Positions 51,362 to 59,457 of a stretch of DNA of 64,000 bases are shown one piece after another; the first letter of the stretch is position 1, and each line of letters opens with the position of its first letter. This DNA is from Paenibacillus sp. ACRRY. GTDB taxonomy: Bacteria; Bacillota; Bacilli; Paenibacillales; Paenibacillaceae. The stretch spans positions 482,633 through 546,632 of the forward strand of contig NZ_JAKRNM010000004.1 of NCBI RefSeq assembly GCF_022346995.1, given 5' to 3'. Below the pieces are notes generated by a model that was given only the letters and a program-made list of their open reading frames with translations, made no database searches and had not been told where the DNA came from. The position numbers and the translations under genes were made by a program.

Positions 51362-53032
51362 ATGCCGCAAGATTCCGGAATGCAGGAAATGTACACGCTG
51401 AAAACCATTGCGGAGACGCTGAACACGTCTAATGATCTGAGCCCCATGCTGGATACGGTAGTAGGCAAGCTGCTGGAGCTGACGGGACTTACGACAGGCT
51501 GGGTGTTTCTCATTCGTGAGGGCGGAGAATATTCATGTGTATCAGACTATAACCTGCCGCCGGCTCTGCTTCATCAAGACAAGGAGCCCATGCGCTGTGG
51601 AACATGCTGGTGTGTAAACCGTTTCCGGGATGGTAGACTCGATAATGCCGTCAACATTATTAACTGCAAACGGCTTGAGGATGCTACGGAGCATCAATGG
51701 GGAGACACGCGTGACATCACCCATCATGCAACGGTTCCGCTGCGATCGGGTGAGAAAATGATAGGATTGCTCAATGTCGCCGCACCAGGCAAAGAGCATT
51801 TTAGTGAAGGGGAGCTGGCGCTTCTGCAGGCCGTAGCCTATCAAATCGGAAGTGCCATGGAGCGCATGCGATTATACCGCGCGGAGCAGAGAAGAGCGGA
51901 TCAGTATGCCAGACTGGGAGAGTTCAGCAGAGCACTGGGACTGGAACTGAACGAGTGCAGCAATGCTGACGATATGGCCAGGATGGTGGTCAAGCTGCTT
52001 GGACAGCATTACGAATGGCCATTTGTCGCCCTGATAGCTCAAAAAAGTGGAACTTTAAGCGTACAAACGGCGCATTCCAGTGACCTGGAAGACTCATTGC
52101 TAGTTAACGAGATACCGCCGGAGACGGATCGCTTACTACAACGTGTGATTCAATCACATCGCGCCGAAATATTATCAGCAGACGAGATGGTAAAATTGAC
52201 TCAGGTTTGCGTCATAATGTCGCCCGTTTCCGTTATGTCTTCAGGTCTGGCTGCTGCCATACCACTCAGCCCTCCTGGGGAAACAGCCGTGCTGGTCGCA
52301 CAGCTTGGTTCGGAAATGGATACTCTTCAGGCAGACCGGGAGGTGATCGATGCGGTGGCAGAACATATTACAGCCTCTTGGGAAAGTTTGAGGCTCGTGG
52401 ATAAGCGTCGTGAATTAACCCGTCTGGAGGAGCGAAACCGACTGGCTCGGGATCTGCATGATTCGGTAAACCAAATCTTGTTCTCGCTCTCGTTGACCGC
52501 CAAGGGAGCAGAGAGCATGTTGTCTGGTACAGCGGAGCTGCATCCGGCGGCTGAAGCCATGAGAGATATCCGTTCATTATCCCAAGAAGCTCTGAAGGAG
52601 ATGCGTGCGCTGATCATGCAGCTTCGGCCCGCAGGGCTCGAATCTGGTCTGCTAAGTGCACTTCAGGAGTATGGTACGAGCCAGGGTTTGCAGGTCGTCG
52701 TTAACAGAACCGGCATGCGCAGCCTGCCTCGCAATATAGAAGAGGGGTTATGGCGAATTGGACAGGAAGCCCTGAATAATGTACGTAAACATGCGGAGGT
52801 TACAGCGGCAGATATCACTCTCCAGTTAAGTGATACCGAAGCCGTATTCATTGTTAGGGATCGGGGAAAAGGTGGAGCCAAAAGAAAGCAACCCTTGCCT
52901 GCCCGTTCGCTGGGTCTGTCCATTATGAGAGAGCGGGCGCAATCGCTGGGAGGCAAGCTGGATCTTATAAGTTCATCCCACAAGGGAACATCGGTAAGGG
53001 TAGTTATTCCACTCCCGTCCGAATTGGGTTAA
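51362..53032 (+). CDS. GAF-domain sensor histidine kinase (NarL/DegS class)
   Basis: This is a 556-residue cytosolic kinase with no membrane segment. A GAF domain (~10-170) carries a cysteine cluster MRCGTCWCVNRF...NIINCKRL (CxxCxC plus a later Cys), known in several NarL-type sensors and possibly a metal or redox site. A second GAF-like region spans ~190-330. HisKA_3 follows with LARDLHDSVNQILFSLSLTAKG (phospho-acceptor His). The ATPase domain ends the protein (GLWRIGQEALNNVRKHAEVTAADI, RDRGKGG, LGLSIMRERAQSLGG). AAGGAG lies before the ATG. It is followed 19 bases later by its response regulator gene. Confidence 0.9.
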   Translation: MPQDSGMQEMYTLKTIAETLNTSNDLSPMLDTVVGKLLELTGLTTGWVFLIREGGEYSCVSDYNLPPALLHQDKEPMRCGTCWCVNRFRDGRLDNAVNIINCKRLEDATEHQWGDTRDITHHATVPLRSGEKMIGLLNVAAPGKEHFSEGELALLQAVAYQIGSAMERMRLYRAEQRRADQYARLGEFSRALGLELNECSNADDMARMVVKLLGQHYEWPFVALIAQKSGTLSVQTAHSSDLEDSLLVNEIPPETDRLLQRVIQSHRAEILSADEMVKLTQVCVIMSPVSVMSSGLAAAIPLSPPGETAVLVAQLGSEMDTLQADREVIDAVAEHITASWESLRLVDKRRELTRLEERNRLARDLHDSVNQILFSLSLTAKGAESMLSGTAELHPAAEAMRDIRSLSQEALKEMRALIMQLRPAGLESGLLSALQEYGTSQGLQVVVNRTGMRSLPRNIEEGLWRIGQEALNNVRKHAEVTAADITLQLSDTEAVFIVRDRGKGGAKRKQPLPARSLGLSIMRERAQSLGGKLDLISSSHKGTSVRVVIPLPSELG

Positions 53033-53051
53033 TGTCAGGGGGAGACACAAC

Positions 53052-53783
53052 ATGCCGATTACGATTTTGCTCGCAGATGATCATGCCATGGTTAGACGGG
53101 GACTGCATGTGTTTTTGTCCACGCAGACGGATATGAAAGTGGTGGGCGAGGCCTCCAATGGGCAGGAGGCGATTGAACAGGCAGAGAAGCTGCAGCCCGA
53201 TGTGGTGCTCATGGATCTGCATATGCCTGTGCTGGACGGGATCGAGACTGCCAGACGCCTGCGCATGCTTTTGCCTGGAATTCGCATTATTGTGCTCACG
53301 TCGTTTTCGGATCAGGATCACGTTATTCCTGCCGTGCGGGCTGGGGTCAAAGGGTATCTGATGAAGGATATTGAACCCGAGGATCTTGCCGTGGCGATAA
53401 GGAATGTGCATGCAGGACAGGCCCAGCTTCATCCTGCCGCGGCTGGTCAGTTAATGCATGTAATGGCTTCATCTGACATACAGTTAGAAGCGCAGGATAC
53501 TGTACGCACAGATTCAGCAGCATACGGGAAAGTTCAGGATTATGAGAAGCTTAAGCAGCCTTTGCCAAGGGAAGAAACTTCACCGAGTCTGGATGCGCTG
53601 ACCCGTCGCGAGCAAGAGGTATTGGCCCTTATTGCACAGGGACTCAGCAACAAGGAGATTGCGGTTCAGCTCGTAATAACAGAGAAAACGGTAAAAACAC
53701 ATGTCAGTCATCTGCTGGATAAATTGGGATTGGCCGATCGTACGCAAGCAGCCATCCATGCCGTGAAGAACGGCTGGGTCTGA
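53052..53783 (+). CDS. NarL/LuxR-type response regulator
   Basis: The 243-residue regulator has a receiver domain. Acidic residues are in ILLADDHAMVRRGL, the phospho-acceptor Asp in DVVLMDLHMPVLDG, and Lys in VKGYLMKDIEPEDLA. An unusually long linker (~132-175) leads to a LuxR HTH: LDALTRREQEVLALIAQGLSNKEIAVQLVITEKTVKTHVSHLLDKLGL. It forms an operon with the upstream kinase and ends at a strong terminator. Targets are unknown; the flavin reductase and VOC genes just downstream are candidates by position. Confidence 0.92.
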   Translation: MPITILLADDHAMVRRGLHVFLSTQTDMKVVGEASNGQEAIEQAEKLQPDVVLMDLHMPVLDGIETARRLRMLLPGIRIIVLTSFSDQDHVIPAVRAGVKGYLMKDIEPEDLAVAIRNVHAGQAQLHPAAAGQLMHVMASSDIQLEAQDTVRTDSAAYGKVQDYEKLKQPLPREETSPSLDALTRREQEVLALIAQGLSNKEIAVQLVITEKTVKTHVSHLLDKLGLADRTQAAIHAVKNGWV

Positions 53784-53818
53784 TCGATTCGTGCTCCTTC
53801 TCAGCCTAAAGTCGTAGA

Positions 53819-53844
53819 AACTCAACCGAAAGGTTGAGTTTTTT
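53819..53844 (+). terminator. intrinsic terminator of the two-component operon
   Basis: AACTCAACC-GAAA-GGTTGAGTT, a 9-bp stem with a GAAA tetraloop, then TTTTTT. Confidence 0.9.
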
Positions 53845-53964
53845 GTGCTGCAAGTTAAGTCTATCTGCTGACGATATGGAAGAAGAAGCAAGGTAAGATA
53901 GAGACAGAAGAGATGAAGGTTGATCATGGAATACCAACCAAAAAAAGGTAGGAGTGTGACATAG

Positions 53965-54540
53965 ATGAAGATCATCGTATTGGCAGGAAGCAACCGAAAG
54001 AATGCAACCAGTACACGTTTGGGGGAATATGCGGTCGAAGTCATGCGCAACCAGGGGCATGAAGCGAGCCTGTTTGATCTGTATCAGACCCCCGTTCCAT
54101 TCTACGCACCGGATGAGAAGCAGGCAGAGGATCATAACCTGGCAAAACTAAACTCACGCATGCTCGCGGCAGACGCCATTATTTTATCCACGCCAGAGTA
54201 TCACGGCAGCATCAGCGGGGTGCTCAAAAATGCACTGGATCATCTGAGTCAGGCTCACTTTAGCGGCAAACCGGTCTTGTCAATCAGCTCTGCGGGAGGA
54301 GCGGTGGGGGTTAGTTCTCTTTTGCAGCTGCAGGCCATCGTTCGCAATCTGCATGGGATTAATGCACAGGAGTGGATTTCCATTGGGGGTGCGCAGCGCA
54401 GGCGGTTTGAAGCAACCTTTGACGGATATGAGGAATACGAAGGCAGCCAGGATATTGAGGACCGGATTCAGCGAGTGATTGGTTCGTTCCTGAGCCTGGC
54501 CCAGACATTAACATCTGCACGGAAATCATCCGGAAATTGA
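53965..54540 (+). CDS. NADPH-dependent FMN reductase/azoreductase
   Basis: The 191-residue flavodoxin-fold protein has the FMN-phosphate loop LAGSNRKNATSTRLG, and STPEYHGSISGVLKNALDHL (PEYxGSxxGxLKNAxD), the family signature. SISSAGGAVGVSS is the second flavin loop. It reduces FMN, quinones or azo compounds with NAD(P)H. AGGAG lies upstream of the ATG. The two VOC proteins follow closely (about 16 and 18 bases), so the three likely form an operon for handling reactive or aromatic compounds; that role is inference. Confidence 0.9.
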   Translation: MKIIVLAGSNRKNATSTRLGEYAVEVMRNQGHEASLFDLYQTPVPFYAPDEKQAEDHNLAKLNSRMLAADAIILSTPEYHGSISGVLKNALDHLSQAHFSGKPVLSISSAGGAVGVSSLLQLQAIVRNLHGINAQEWISIGGAQRRRFEATFDGYEEYEGSQDIEDRIQRVIGSFLSLAQTLTSARKSSGN

Positions 54541-54556
54541 GAAAGAGGTAATGCAC

Positions 54557-55012
54557 ATGATTAAAGGCATATTTGAAACACATTTGAATGTAACGAATCT
54601 GGAGAGATCACATCATTTCTATGAACAGATTGTCGGTTTGCCACATGCTTACGGGCAGAAGGAACGCGGTAACTCGTTTTACTGGATTGGAGGAGTAGGG
54701 AATGCCATGCTGGGGCTGTGGGAAAAAGAACCGGAGCTGGTGCAGCGGCAGCATTTTGCCTTTCACGTATCGCTGGAGGACATGAAGCATGCTGTCACCT
54801 ATCTGGAGGGTAAAGGGATTACGACGCACAACTTCCTTAATGATGATATCGGTGAGCTGTATGTATTCGGCTGGATGCCGGCTGTATCGGTATATTTCAC
54901 GGACCCGGATGGTCATTCTCTTGAATTCATATCCATGCTTCCGGATGAAGCGAAGCCGGAGCTGGGTATGGTGCCATGGAGTACATGGGAGAAGATGCAC
55001 GGACGGGCGTGA
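54557..55012 (+). CDS. VOC-family protein (glyoxalase/dioxygenase fold)
   Basis: The ATG at 54557 is preferred over 54551 because AAAGAGGT needs seven bases of spacing. The 151-residue single VOC module starts GIFETHLNVTNLERSHHFYEQIVGLPHA and ends VYFTDPDGHSLEFISML, with His and Glu metal-ligand candidates (THLNV, FAFHVS, LEFIS). Fosfomycin-modifying and glyoxalase-type enzymes share this fold, so the substrate is open. It is the middle gene of the reductase-VOC-VOC set. Confidence 0.85.
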   Translation: MIKGIFETHLNVTNLERSHHFYEQIVGLPHAYGQKERGNSFYWIGGVGNAMLGLWEKEPELVQRQHFAFHVSLEDMKHAVTYLEGKGITTHNFLNDDIGELYVFGWMPAVSVYFTDPDGHSLEFISMLPDEAKPELGMVPWSTWEKMHGRA

Positions 55013-55030
55013 TCGAGAGGAGGCAGTCAG

Positions 55031-55666
55031 ATGCTATTTGAAGAAGTGAAGCTGCACACATCTCGTTTGGCTGAGATTAAACAGTTCTATAGGGATACAC
55101 TCGGACTGAAGATTGTCGCTGACTCCGATTCTTCATTCACATTGCAGATCGGATGCACAAGAATGATATTTGTCCACAGCGAGACGGAGCATGAGCCCTT
55201 CTACCACTTTGCCTGGATGATTCCGGAAAATCGTTTTCAGGAGGCCAAAGCCTGGGCAGCGGCACGGGTAGAGCTCAGTACGCAGGACGGAGCGGATGAA
55301 ACCTTTTCAGAGAATTGGAATTCCCATTCGCTCTATTTCGAGGATCCTGCTGGTAACATTCTGGAGCTGATTGCTCATCACAATACCCATCATAAGAGTG
55401 AACGCCCTTTCTCGGCGGAGGATCTGCTGCAAGTGTGCGAGGTAGGGCTTGTATCGGATGATGTATTGTCCACGGTGGGAGAATTGGAGCGAATGGGCTT
55501 AAACCAATGGGGAGCGATAAGTGGAACCTTTGCCCCGGTAGGAGACGTGAGTGGCCTGTTTATTGTGGTGAAAAAGCAACGGATCTGGTTCTTCTCGGAG
55601 CAAAAGGCACAACGATTCCCGCTCGAAGTTGTCGTACATGGTGTCGGCAGACTACAGTTTGGGTAA
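55031..55666 (+). CDS. VOC-family protein, longer type
   Basis: The 211-residue protein has one clear VOC module (FEEVKLHTSRLAEIKQFYRDTLGLKI to LYFEDPAGNILELIAHHN). A degenerate second half follows (VCEVGLVSDDVLSTVGELERMGLNQWG) that lacks clear metal ligands. GAGAGGAGG precedes the ATG. It closes the short reductase-VOC-VOC run. No obvious terminator follows; a palindrome lies 63 bases downstream. Confidence 0.83.
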   Translation: MLFEEVKLHTSRLAEIKQFYRDTLGLKIVADSDSSFTLQIGCTRMIFVHSETEHEPFYHFAWMIPENRFQEAKAWAAARVELSTQDGADETFSENWNSHSLYFEDPAGNILELIAHHNTHHKSERPFSAEDLLQVCEVGLVSDDVLSTVGELERMGLNQWGAISGTFAPVGDVSGLFIVVKKQRIWFFSEQKAQRFPLEVVVHGVGRLQFG

Positions 55667-55728
55667 ATGATTGAATCTGGGAAGCGAAACGGGCATATAT
55701 GCACGATTTGATTCATTTTATAGAAGTA

Positions 55729-55750
55729 AACACCATGTAAACATGGTGTT
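55729..55750. promoter_or_regulatory. 22-bp perfect palindrome, operator-like
   Basis: AACACCATGT (55729-55738) and ACATGGTGTT (55741-55750) are perfect complements around AA, 34 bases before the start of the next gene. TATAGA lies at 55719-55724, so the palindrome would sit at about +1. There is no T-run, so it is unlikely to be a terminator. The size fits a TetR- or LacI-type operator. Confidence 0.5.
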
Positions 55751-55784
55751 ATGAAGTTAATTTCGGTGAAGGAGTGATGACGTT

Positions 55785-56735
55785 ATGGATCGACGTTTGT
55801 TGGAAGAGGGTCTGAGGGTCATCGTTTCGAGTCGGGAGCGTACAGGTGACCTGTGGCATGCCCACTATGGAGCAGGAGCGATTGCTGCTTATTTCTGGGT
55901 TCGGGAAAATCGTCTGTCGTCCCTTGCGGCGGGAAGTGTTACCGCAGAGGCGAAAGCCATGCTTCGCAAGCATGGAGTGGATCAGGAGCCGCAATCTGCC
56001 CGTGGTGAAATACTCGAACGGGAAGAAGCCGAGGCGCGGATCACAGAAGCGCTGGATCGTACGATTGGAGAACTTCACTGGGTTGGACACCAGGCAATCT
56101 ATGGCGCCCTTACGCTGAAAGCCATTCGCGAGCTGGATGGCTGGGGCACAGAGCAGGATATCGAACGGATGGTGGAGCTGATCGATTCGTTTGAGAAGAC
56201 CATACCGGGAAGATCGTGGCTGAACACAACGATTAAGGAAATCCGCAGTCTGCAGATAGATGATACCGATGATTTTCCTCGAATTGATGGACCGGAGCAG
56301 CTGTCCCGGTTGATTCTGGATGAGCTGGGAGCGTTCCCAGCGATCTATCAGGCCGAGTCCCATCATGATCTGATCGGTCATATGCTGACCTACGGCCATG
56401 CACTCAATATCTTGCATGAGCTGGGTTATCCGGCACTGTTCCACAAAGGAATTCCACCGTTCCTGACGATGATAAAGGCCCTACGATTAAGCCGGGAAGC
56501 GGTACGTGAAGATGGACAGTGGACATTGCAATCTCCGGTCGACGTGCTGCCGCTGGTTCCTGCCGAACGTTCGACGGCTCTGCCGCACGAGCTGGAATAT
56601 TGGCTCACCGATCGTCGCTCCCGCGATTGGAACGCAGGCCATGTGTTCAAATTTCCGTTCAGCTTCTATCATCATACAAGAAACGGCAATTCGTTCCCGG
56701 AGAGCTGGGAGAATTTCCGGTACATTATTGCTTAA
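55785..56735 (+). CDS. hypothetical protein rich in conserved-looking His motifs
   Basis: This is an unrecognised 316-residue protein with AAGGAGTGATG before the ATG. It is mostly helical, with repeated His/aromatic segments: WHAHYGAGAIAAYFWV (~25), HWVGHQAIYGALTLKAI (~99), HHDLIGHMLTYGHALNILHELGYPALFHKG (~203-232), and FPFSFYHHTRNGNSFPESW near the end. The spacing resembles a helical-bundle or alpha-toroid enzyme, but I cannot name the family. It has no signal peptide. It is flanked by an operator-like palindrome and a terminator, so it is expressed alone. Confidence 0.7.
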   Translation: MDRRLLEEGLRVIVSSRERTGDLWHAHYGAGAIAAYFWVRENRLSSLAAGSVTAEAKAMLRKHGVDQEPQSARGEILEREEAEARITEALDRTIGELHWVGHQAIYGALTLKAIRELDGWGTEQDIERMVELIDSFEKTIPGRSWLNTTIKEIRSLQIDDTDDFPRIDGPEQLSRLILDELGAFPAIYQAESHHDLIGHMLTYGHALNILHELGYPALFHKGIPPFLTMIKALRLSREAVREDGQWTLQSPVDVLPLVPAERSTALPHELEYWLTDRRSRDWNAGHVFKFPFSFYHHTRNGNSFPESWENFRYIIA

Positions 56736-56808
56736 AAATAGAATGTTAAGGCAATCGCTCAGGGCATTTAAGAATGCATGTTATGCGATAACAAACATAT
56801 AAATGATG

Positions 56809-56845
56809 AAGAGCACTGCCTAAAATGGCTGGTGCTCTTTTTTGG
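56809..56845 (+). terminator. intrinsic terminator
   Basis: AAGAGCAC-T-GCC pairs with GGC-TG-GTGCTCTT (56809-56839), followed by TTTT. Confidence 0.85.
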
Positions 56846-56847
56846 TT

Positions 56848-56997
56848 TTAACAAGATCAGAGCTCAAGGATAAACAGGATAAGCCTTATGATCGTAACAG
56901 AGATCACTTGGAACCGACTTTTTACCTCCCGGAGGGCGACAACAATCAGACGGAAACCGTACCTTTCACCGTCAGCAGAGCCGGAAAAAGGGTGTAA
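56848..56997 (+). pseudogene. possible 3' remnant of a coding region leading into R2a
   Basis: A frame open for about 50 codons without a start ends ...EPTFYLPEGDNNQTETV then PFTVSRAGKRV-stop exactly where repeat R2 begins. At the other R2 copy (59222) the same frame ends RFAVRAREKRV-stop. The shared FxV-RA-KRV ending suggests both copies carry the 3' end of one ancestral gene. The composition looks protein-like, but I cannot identify the gene, and chance is possible. Confidence 0.3.
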
Positions 56998-57090
56998 TAT
57001 TGTATTATCGGATTAGCAGCAAGGGACACAGCCGATAGCAAATACGCTAATGTACAGCCGGCCTGGGGGCCGGTTTTTTGATGCGGTGAT
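56985..57090 (+). repeat. repeat element R2, copy a, with terminator
   Basis: About 106 bases, from GAAAAAGGGTGTAA to TTTTTTGATGCGGTGAT, are repeated at 59222-59330 with roughly three quarters of positions shared. Stem ATCGG/CCGAT and the terminator CCGGCC-TGGG-GGCCGG-TTTTTT (57058-57079) are kept in both. The conserved TTTTTGATGCGGTGAT continues past the terminator. It lies right before the DUF4127 gene, within a 419-base gene-free gap. Confidence 0.75.
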
Positions 57091-57154
57091 GGTGAGCCTG
57101 CTCTAATCGGGTACTTATGTAAGACAGAATTTAATAAACAGGAGGTTACATGAT

Positions 57155-58948
57155 ATGAAAACCGTATTGTATGTTCCACTGGATGACCGCCCGGCTAACC
57201 TGGATGACGTCATTGTTCAAGGGAAGGCAGCAGGCATCCATATCGTTACGCCGAACCTGGGTGATATTCAAAACCGACTCGATTCGGAAAAAATGACAGA
57301 AGGCACAACACTGCTTGGCACATCTGCACCTACGTATGGTATTCCGACCAACATTTATACGTTTATTCTGCAGCATGCTGCCCAAGTCGATGGATTCATT
57401 ATCTCATCTGATATGCTCGCCTATGGCGGTCTGATTGGCAGTCGTCAGCTACGGGAAGACGGAGGAGACGCTTATCCGGACTACGATGAAGAAACGACGC
57501 GTCTGCTCAATGTGATTCAAGTCATCAAGGAGAAATATCCACGCAAACCGGTATATGTCATGGATACGGTAATGCGTCTGGCGACCACTTCATTTGCAGA
57601 CGGCCTTGCGCTCGACGCCTACAACGAGTCCCGTGCACTCATGCAGCAGCCGCGTCAGGCCTATACCGAGTTTGAGGACATTATTAACGGCTACAACCTG
57701 TCGCCAGATGGTGTGGAGTATGGTGAAACGACTTTCTTCAAAAAAGAGCAGTACTACAACACCAGACAGCACAAGTTCAAAACAAACCTGTACATTCTGG
57801 ATCAGTTGGCCCGCAAAGGATACATTGATTTCCTTGCTGTAGGTGTCGACGATGCGAATACACAGGGGGTTCAGATTAACGAGATTAACTATGTTGAAGC
57901 ACGAATTAACGAATGGCTGGGGGGAACTGACGGACAAAATCCCGAACGGGCCATCATCCTTCCGGATGCGGACGGTCTCGGTCATGCCCTTGTGGCGCGG
58001 ATGGCGAATCAGCTGCTGCGAGGCGGCGCAAAAACACGTTACGCTGTGAATTATTACGGCCCTCACGGCTCCACAATTATTAATACCTATGAGTATATGG
58101 ACGTTCACGAAAATGTAGCTCGCCATATTGATATTGTAGGCGGGGTGCTGGTAGCGGATGCGGCTTACCCAGGAGATGCTGAGGGAGCTACTTCGCTTGA
58201 CATGTCCTCGGAACTGGATCGCATGACCAACAGGCCATCAGGAAAGCTGGGACCAAAACCAGGTGTGGATATCGAGATTATTGCGATTACGGCGCTGGAT
58301 CAGGTCCAAGCCGCGGTTGAACGGCTGACGAGCATTAGTGAGCAAGGATTGCCGGCGGTGCTGATTGATTTTGTCGGAAAAGGACCAGCGAATGTGGATG
58401 TAGCGGAAGCCCTGCTGAACAGTCCATATACCGGCCGGGTACTTGGTTACAGCGCTTGGAATACACCGGGGAACAAGATTGGCCTTGCCGTAGGCATGGG
58501 ACAATCCCGATATGCTTTTGTCACCACAGAAAAGCGCGCTTCTGCTCTTCACGAAGCTGTGGATGCGCATGGATCATTGCTGTTCAAACGGTTCCTGAAA
58601 GATTACTACTATAAAGCTGTAGCGATCGCGGATATCCGCACGTACTCCAGAGCACACGCGCTCTATACCAATGTGGCTACCCTTGCGGACCAGAATATGG
58701 TGCTGTTCAATTCCGAGGAAGATTATGCTCACCTGCAGACGCTGCTTCGGGATCTGATGCAGACGTACACCGCGGGTCTCGCAAGCAAAACGGCCTTTGC
58801 TCAAGGTAATGTGGCGATAAACCAGATCCGCGACTGCGATGTGTTGTATGCGCAATATTGCCATGCTGCACTCGACTATGCCAATCCGGATTTCATCTGG
58901 GGACGTGCATTTGAAATTACATTGAGTCCGCAAGTTACGTTGAAATAA
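57155..58948 (+). CDS. DUF4127-family protein
   Basis: The 597-residue protein opens with KTVLYVPLDDRPANLDDVI, the diagnostic DUF4127 start. It continues with TYGIPTNIYTFILQHAAQVDGFIISSDMLAYGGLIGSR, LAVGVDDANTQGVQINEINY, ILPDADGLGHALVARM, and VLGYSAWNTPGNKIGLAVGMGQSRY. The family is cytoplasmic, of unknown function, often near sugar-metabolism genes in Paenibacillus. AGGAGG lies before the ATG. It sits alone between repeats R2a and R1b/R2b, an odd place for a host-like gene next to a phage-tail module. Confidence 0.93.
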   Translation: MKTVLYVPLDDRPANLDDVIVQGKAAGIHIVTPNLGDIQNRLDSEKMTEGTTLLGTSAPTYGIPTNIYTFILQHAAQVDGFIISSDMLAYGGLIGSRQLREDGGDAYPDYDEETTRLLNVIQVIKEKYPRKPVYVMDTVMRLATTSFADGLALDAYNESRALMQQPRQAYTEFEDIINGYNLSPDGVEYGETTFFKKEQYYNTRQHKFKTNLYILDQLARKGYIDFLAVGVDDANTQGVQINEINYVEARINEWLGGTDGQNPERAIILPDADGLGHALVARMANQLLRGGAKTRYAVNYYGPHGSTIINTYEYMDVHENVARHIDIVGGVLVADAAYPGDAEGATSLDMSSELDRMTNRPSGKLGPKPGVDIEIIAITALDQVQAAVERLTSISEQGLPAVLIDFVGKGPANVDVAEALLNSPYTGRVLGYSAWNTPGNKIGLAVGMGQSRYAFVTTEKRASALHEAVDAHGSLLFKRFLKDYYYKAVAIADIRTYSRAHALYTNVATLADQNMVLFNSEEDYAHLQTLLRDLMQTYTAGLASKTAFAQGNVAINQIRDCDVLYAQYCHAALDYANPDFIWGRAFEITLSPQVTLK

Positions 58949-58984
58949 TGTGAACCTATAAACTTTACACTAGACCACTACGAT

Positions 58985-59096
58985 TGCAGAATCATCTTAC
59001 GATCACTGTTATCCCCGGCTTTTTGTGATTCCCTTCTCTAAAGGGAAAAATCCGGTGATAAACGCGACCGCTCTGCTTCTCCAGACTGATTCTGCA
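58985..59096 (+). ncRNA. structured repeat element R1, copy b
   Basis: This is the second copy of the element at 50227-50338. The outer stem TGCAGAATCA (58985-58994) with TGATTCTGCA (59087-59096) is a perfect 10-bp helix. The inner blocks CGATCACTGTTATCCCC, TTCCCTT/AAAGGGAA and CCGGTGATAAACG match copy a. It lies 36 bases after the DUF4127 gene and about 360 bases before the tail module. Promoter-distal RNA, regulator site or recombination relic are all possible. Confidence 0.6.
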
Positions 59097-59221
59097 CTCT
59101 TCGTTCTCGTGTAAATGCTTCAGTTCATCTTATTGTGAGAAACGTGGACTCGTCTTTTTTCCACCCCAGACACTCCCTAAACTACACGGAAGTCATCCGA
59201 TTCGCCGTCCGCGCTAGGGAG

Positions 59222-59330
59222 AAAAGGGTGTAAGATTATATTATCGGATCAATCGCAAACGGACACACACCGAAAGCTCATACGCTTATGTACAGACCGG
59301 CCAAGAGGCCGGTCTTTTTGATGCGGTGAT
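59222..59330 (+). repeat. repeat element R2, copy b, with terminator
   Basis: This is the counterpart of 56985-57090. TCGG/CCGA and the terminator GACCGGCC-AAGA-GGCCGGTC-TTTTT (59295-59319) show compensatory change relative to copy a, and TTTTTGATGCGGTGAT is identical. It lies directly upstream of the tail genes. No gene is seen in 58949-59457. Confidence 0.75.
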
Positions 59331-59457
59331 TCGTGTCCGGCATTGATCTCGGTAGTTATCATTTACTCAGTCACTGAGAACAAGGGGGAGTACGGCACTG
59401 CCGCATGGCCGCTGCATCATGCGAGCAGATGACAGACTTGCAGCTGAAGGGGGCGAA

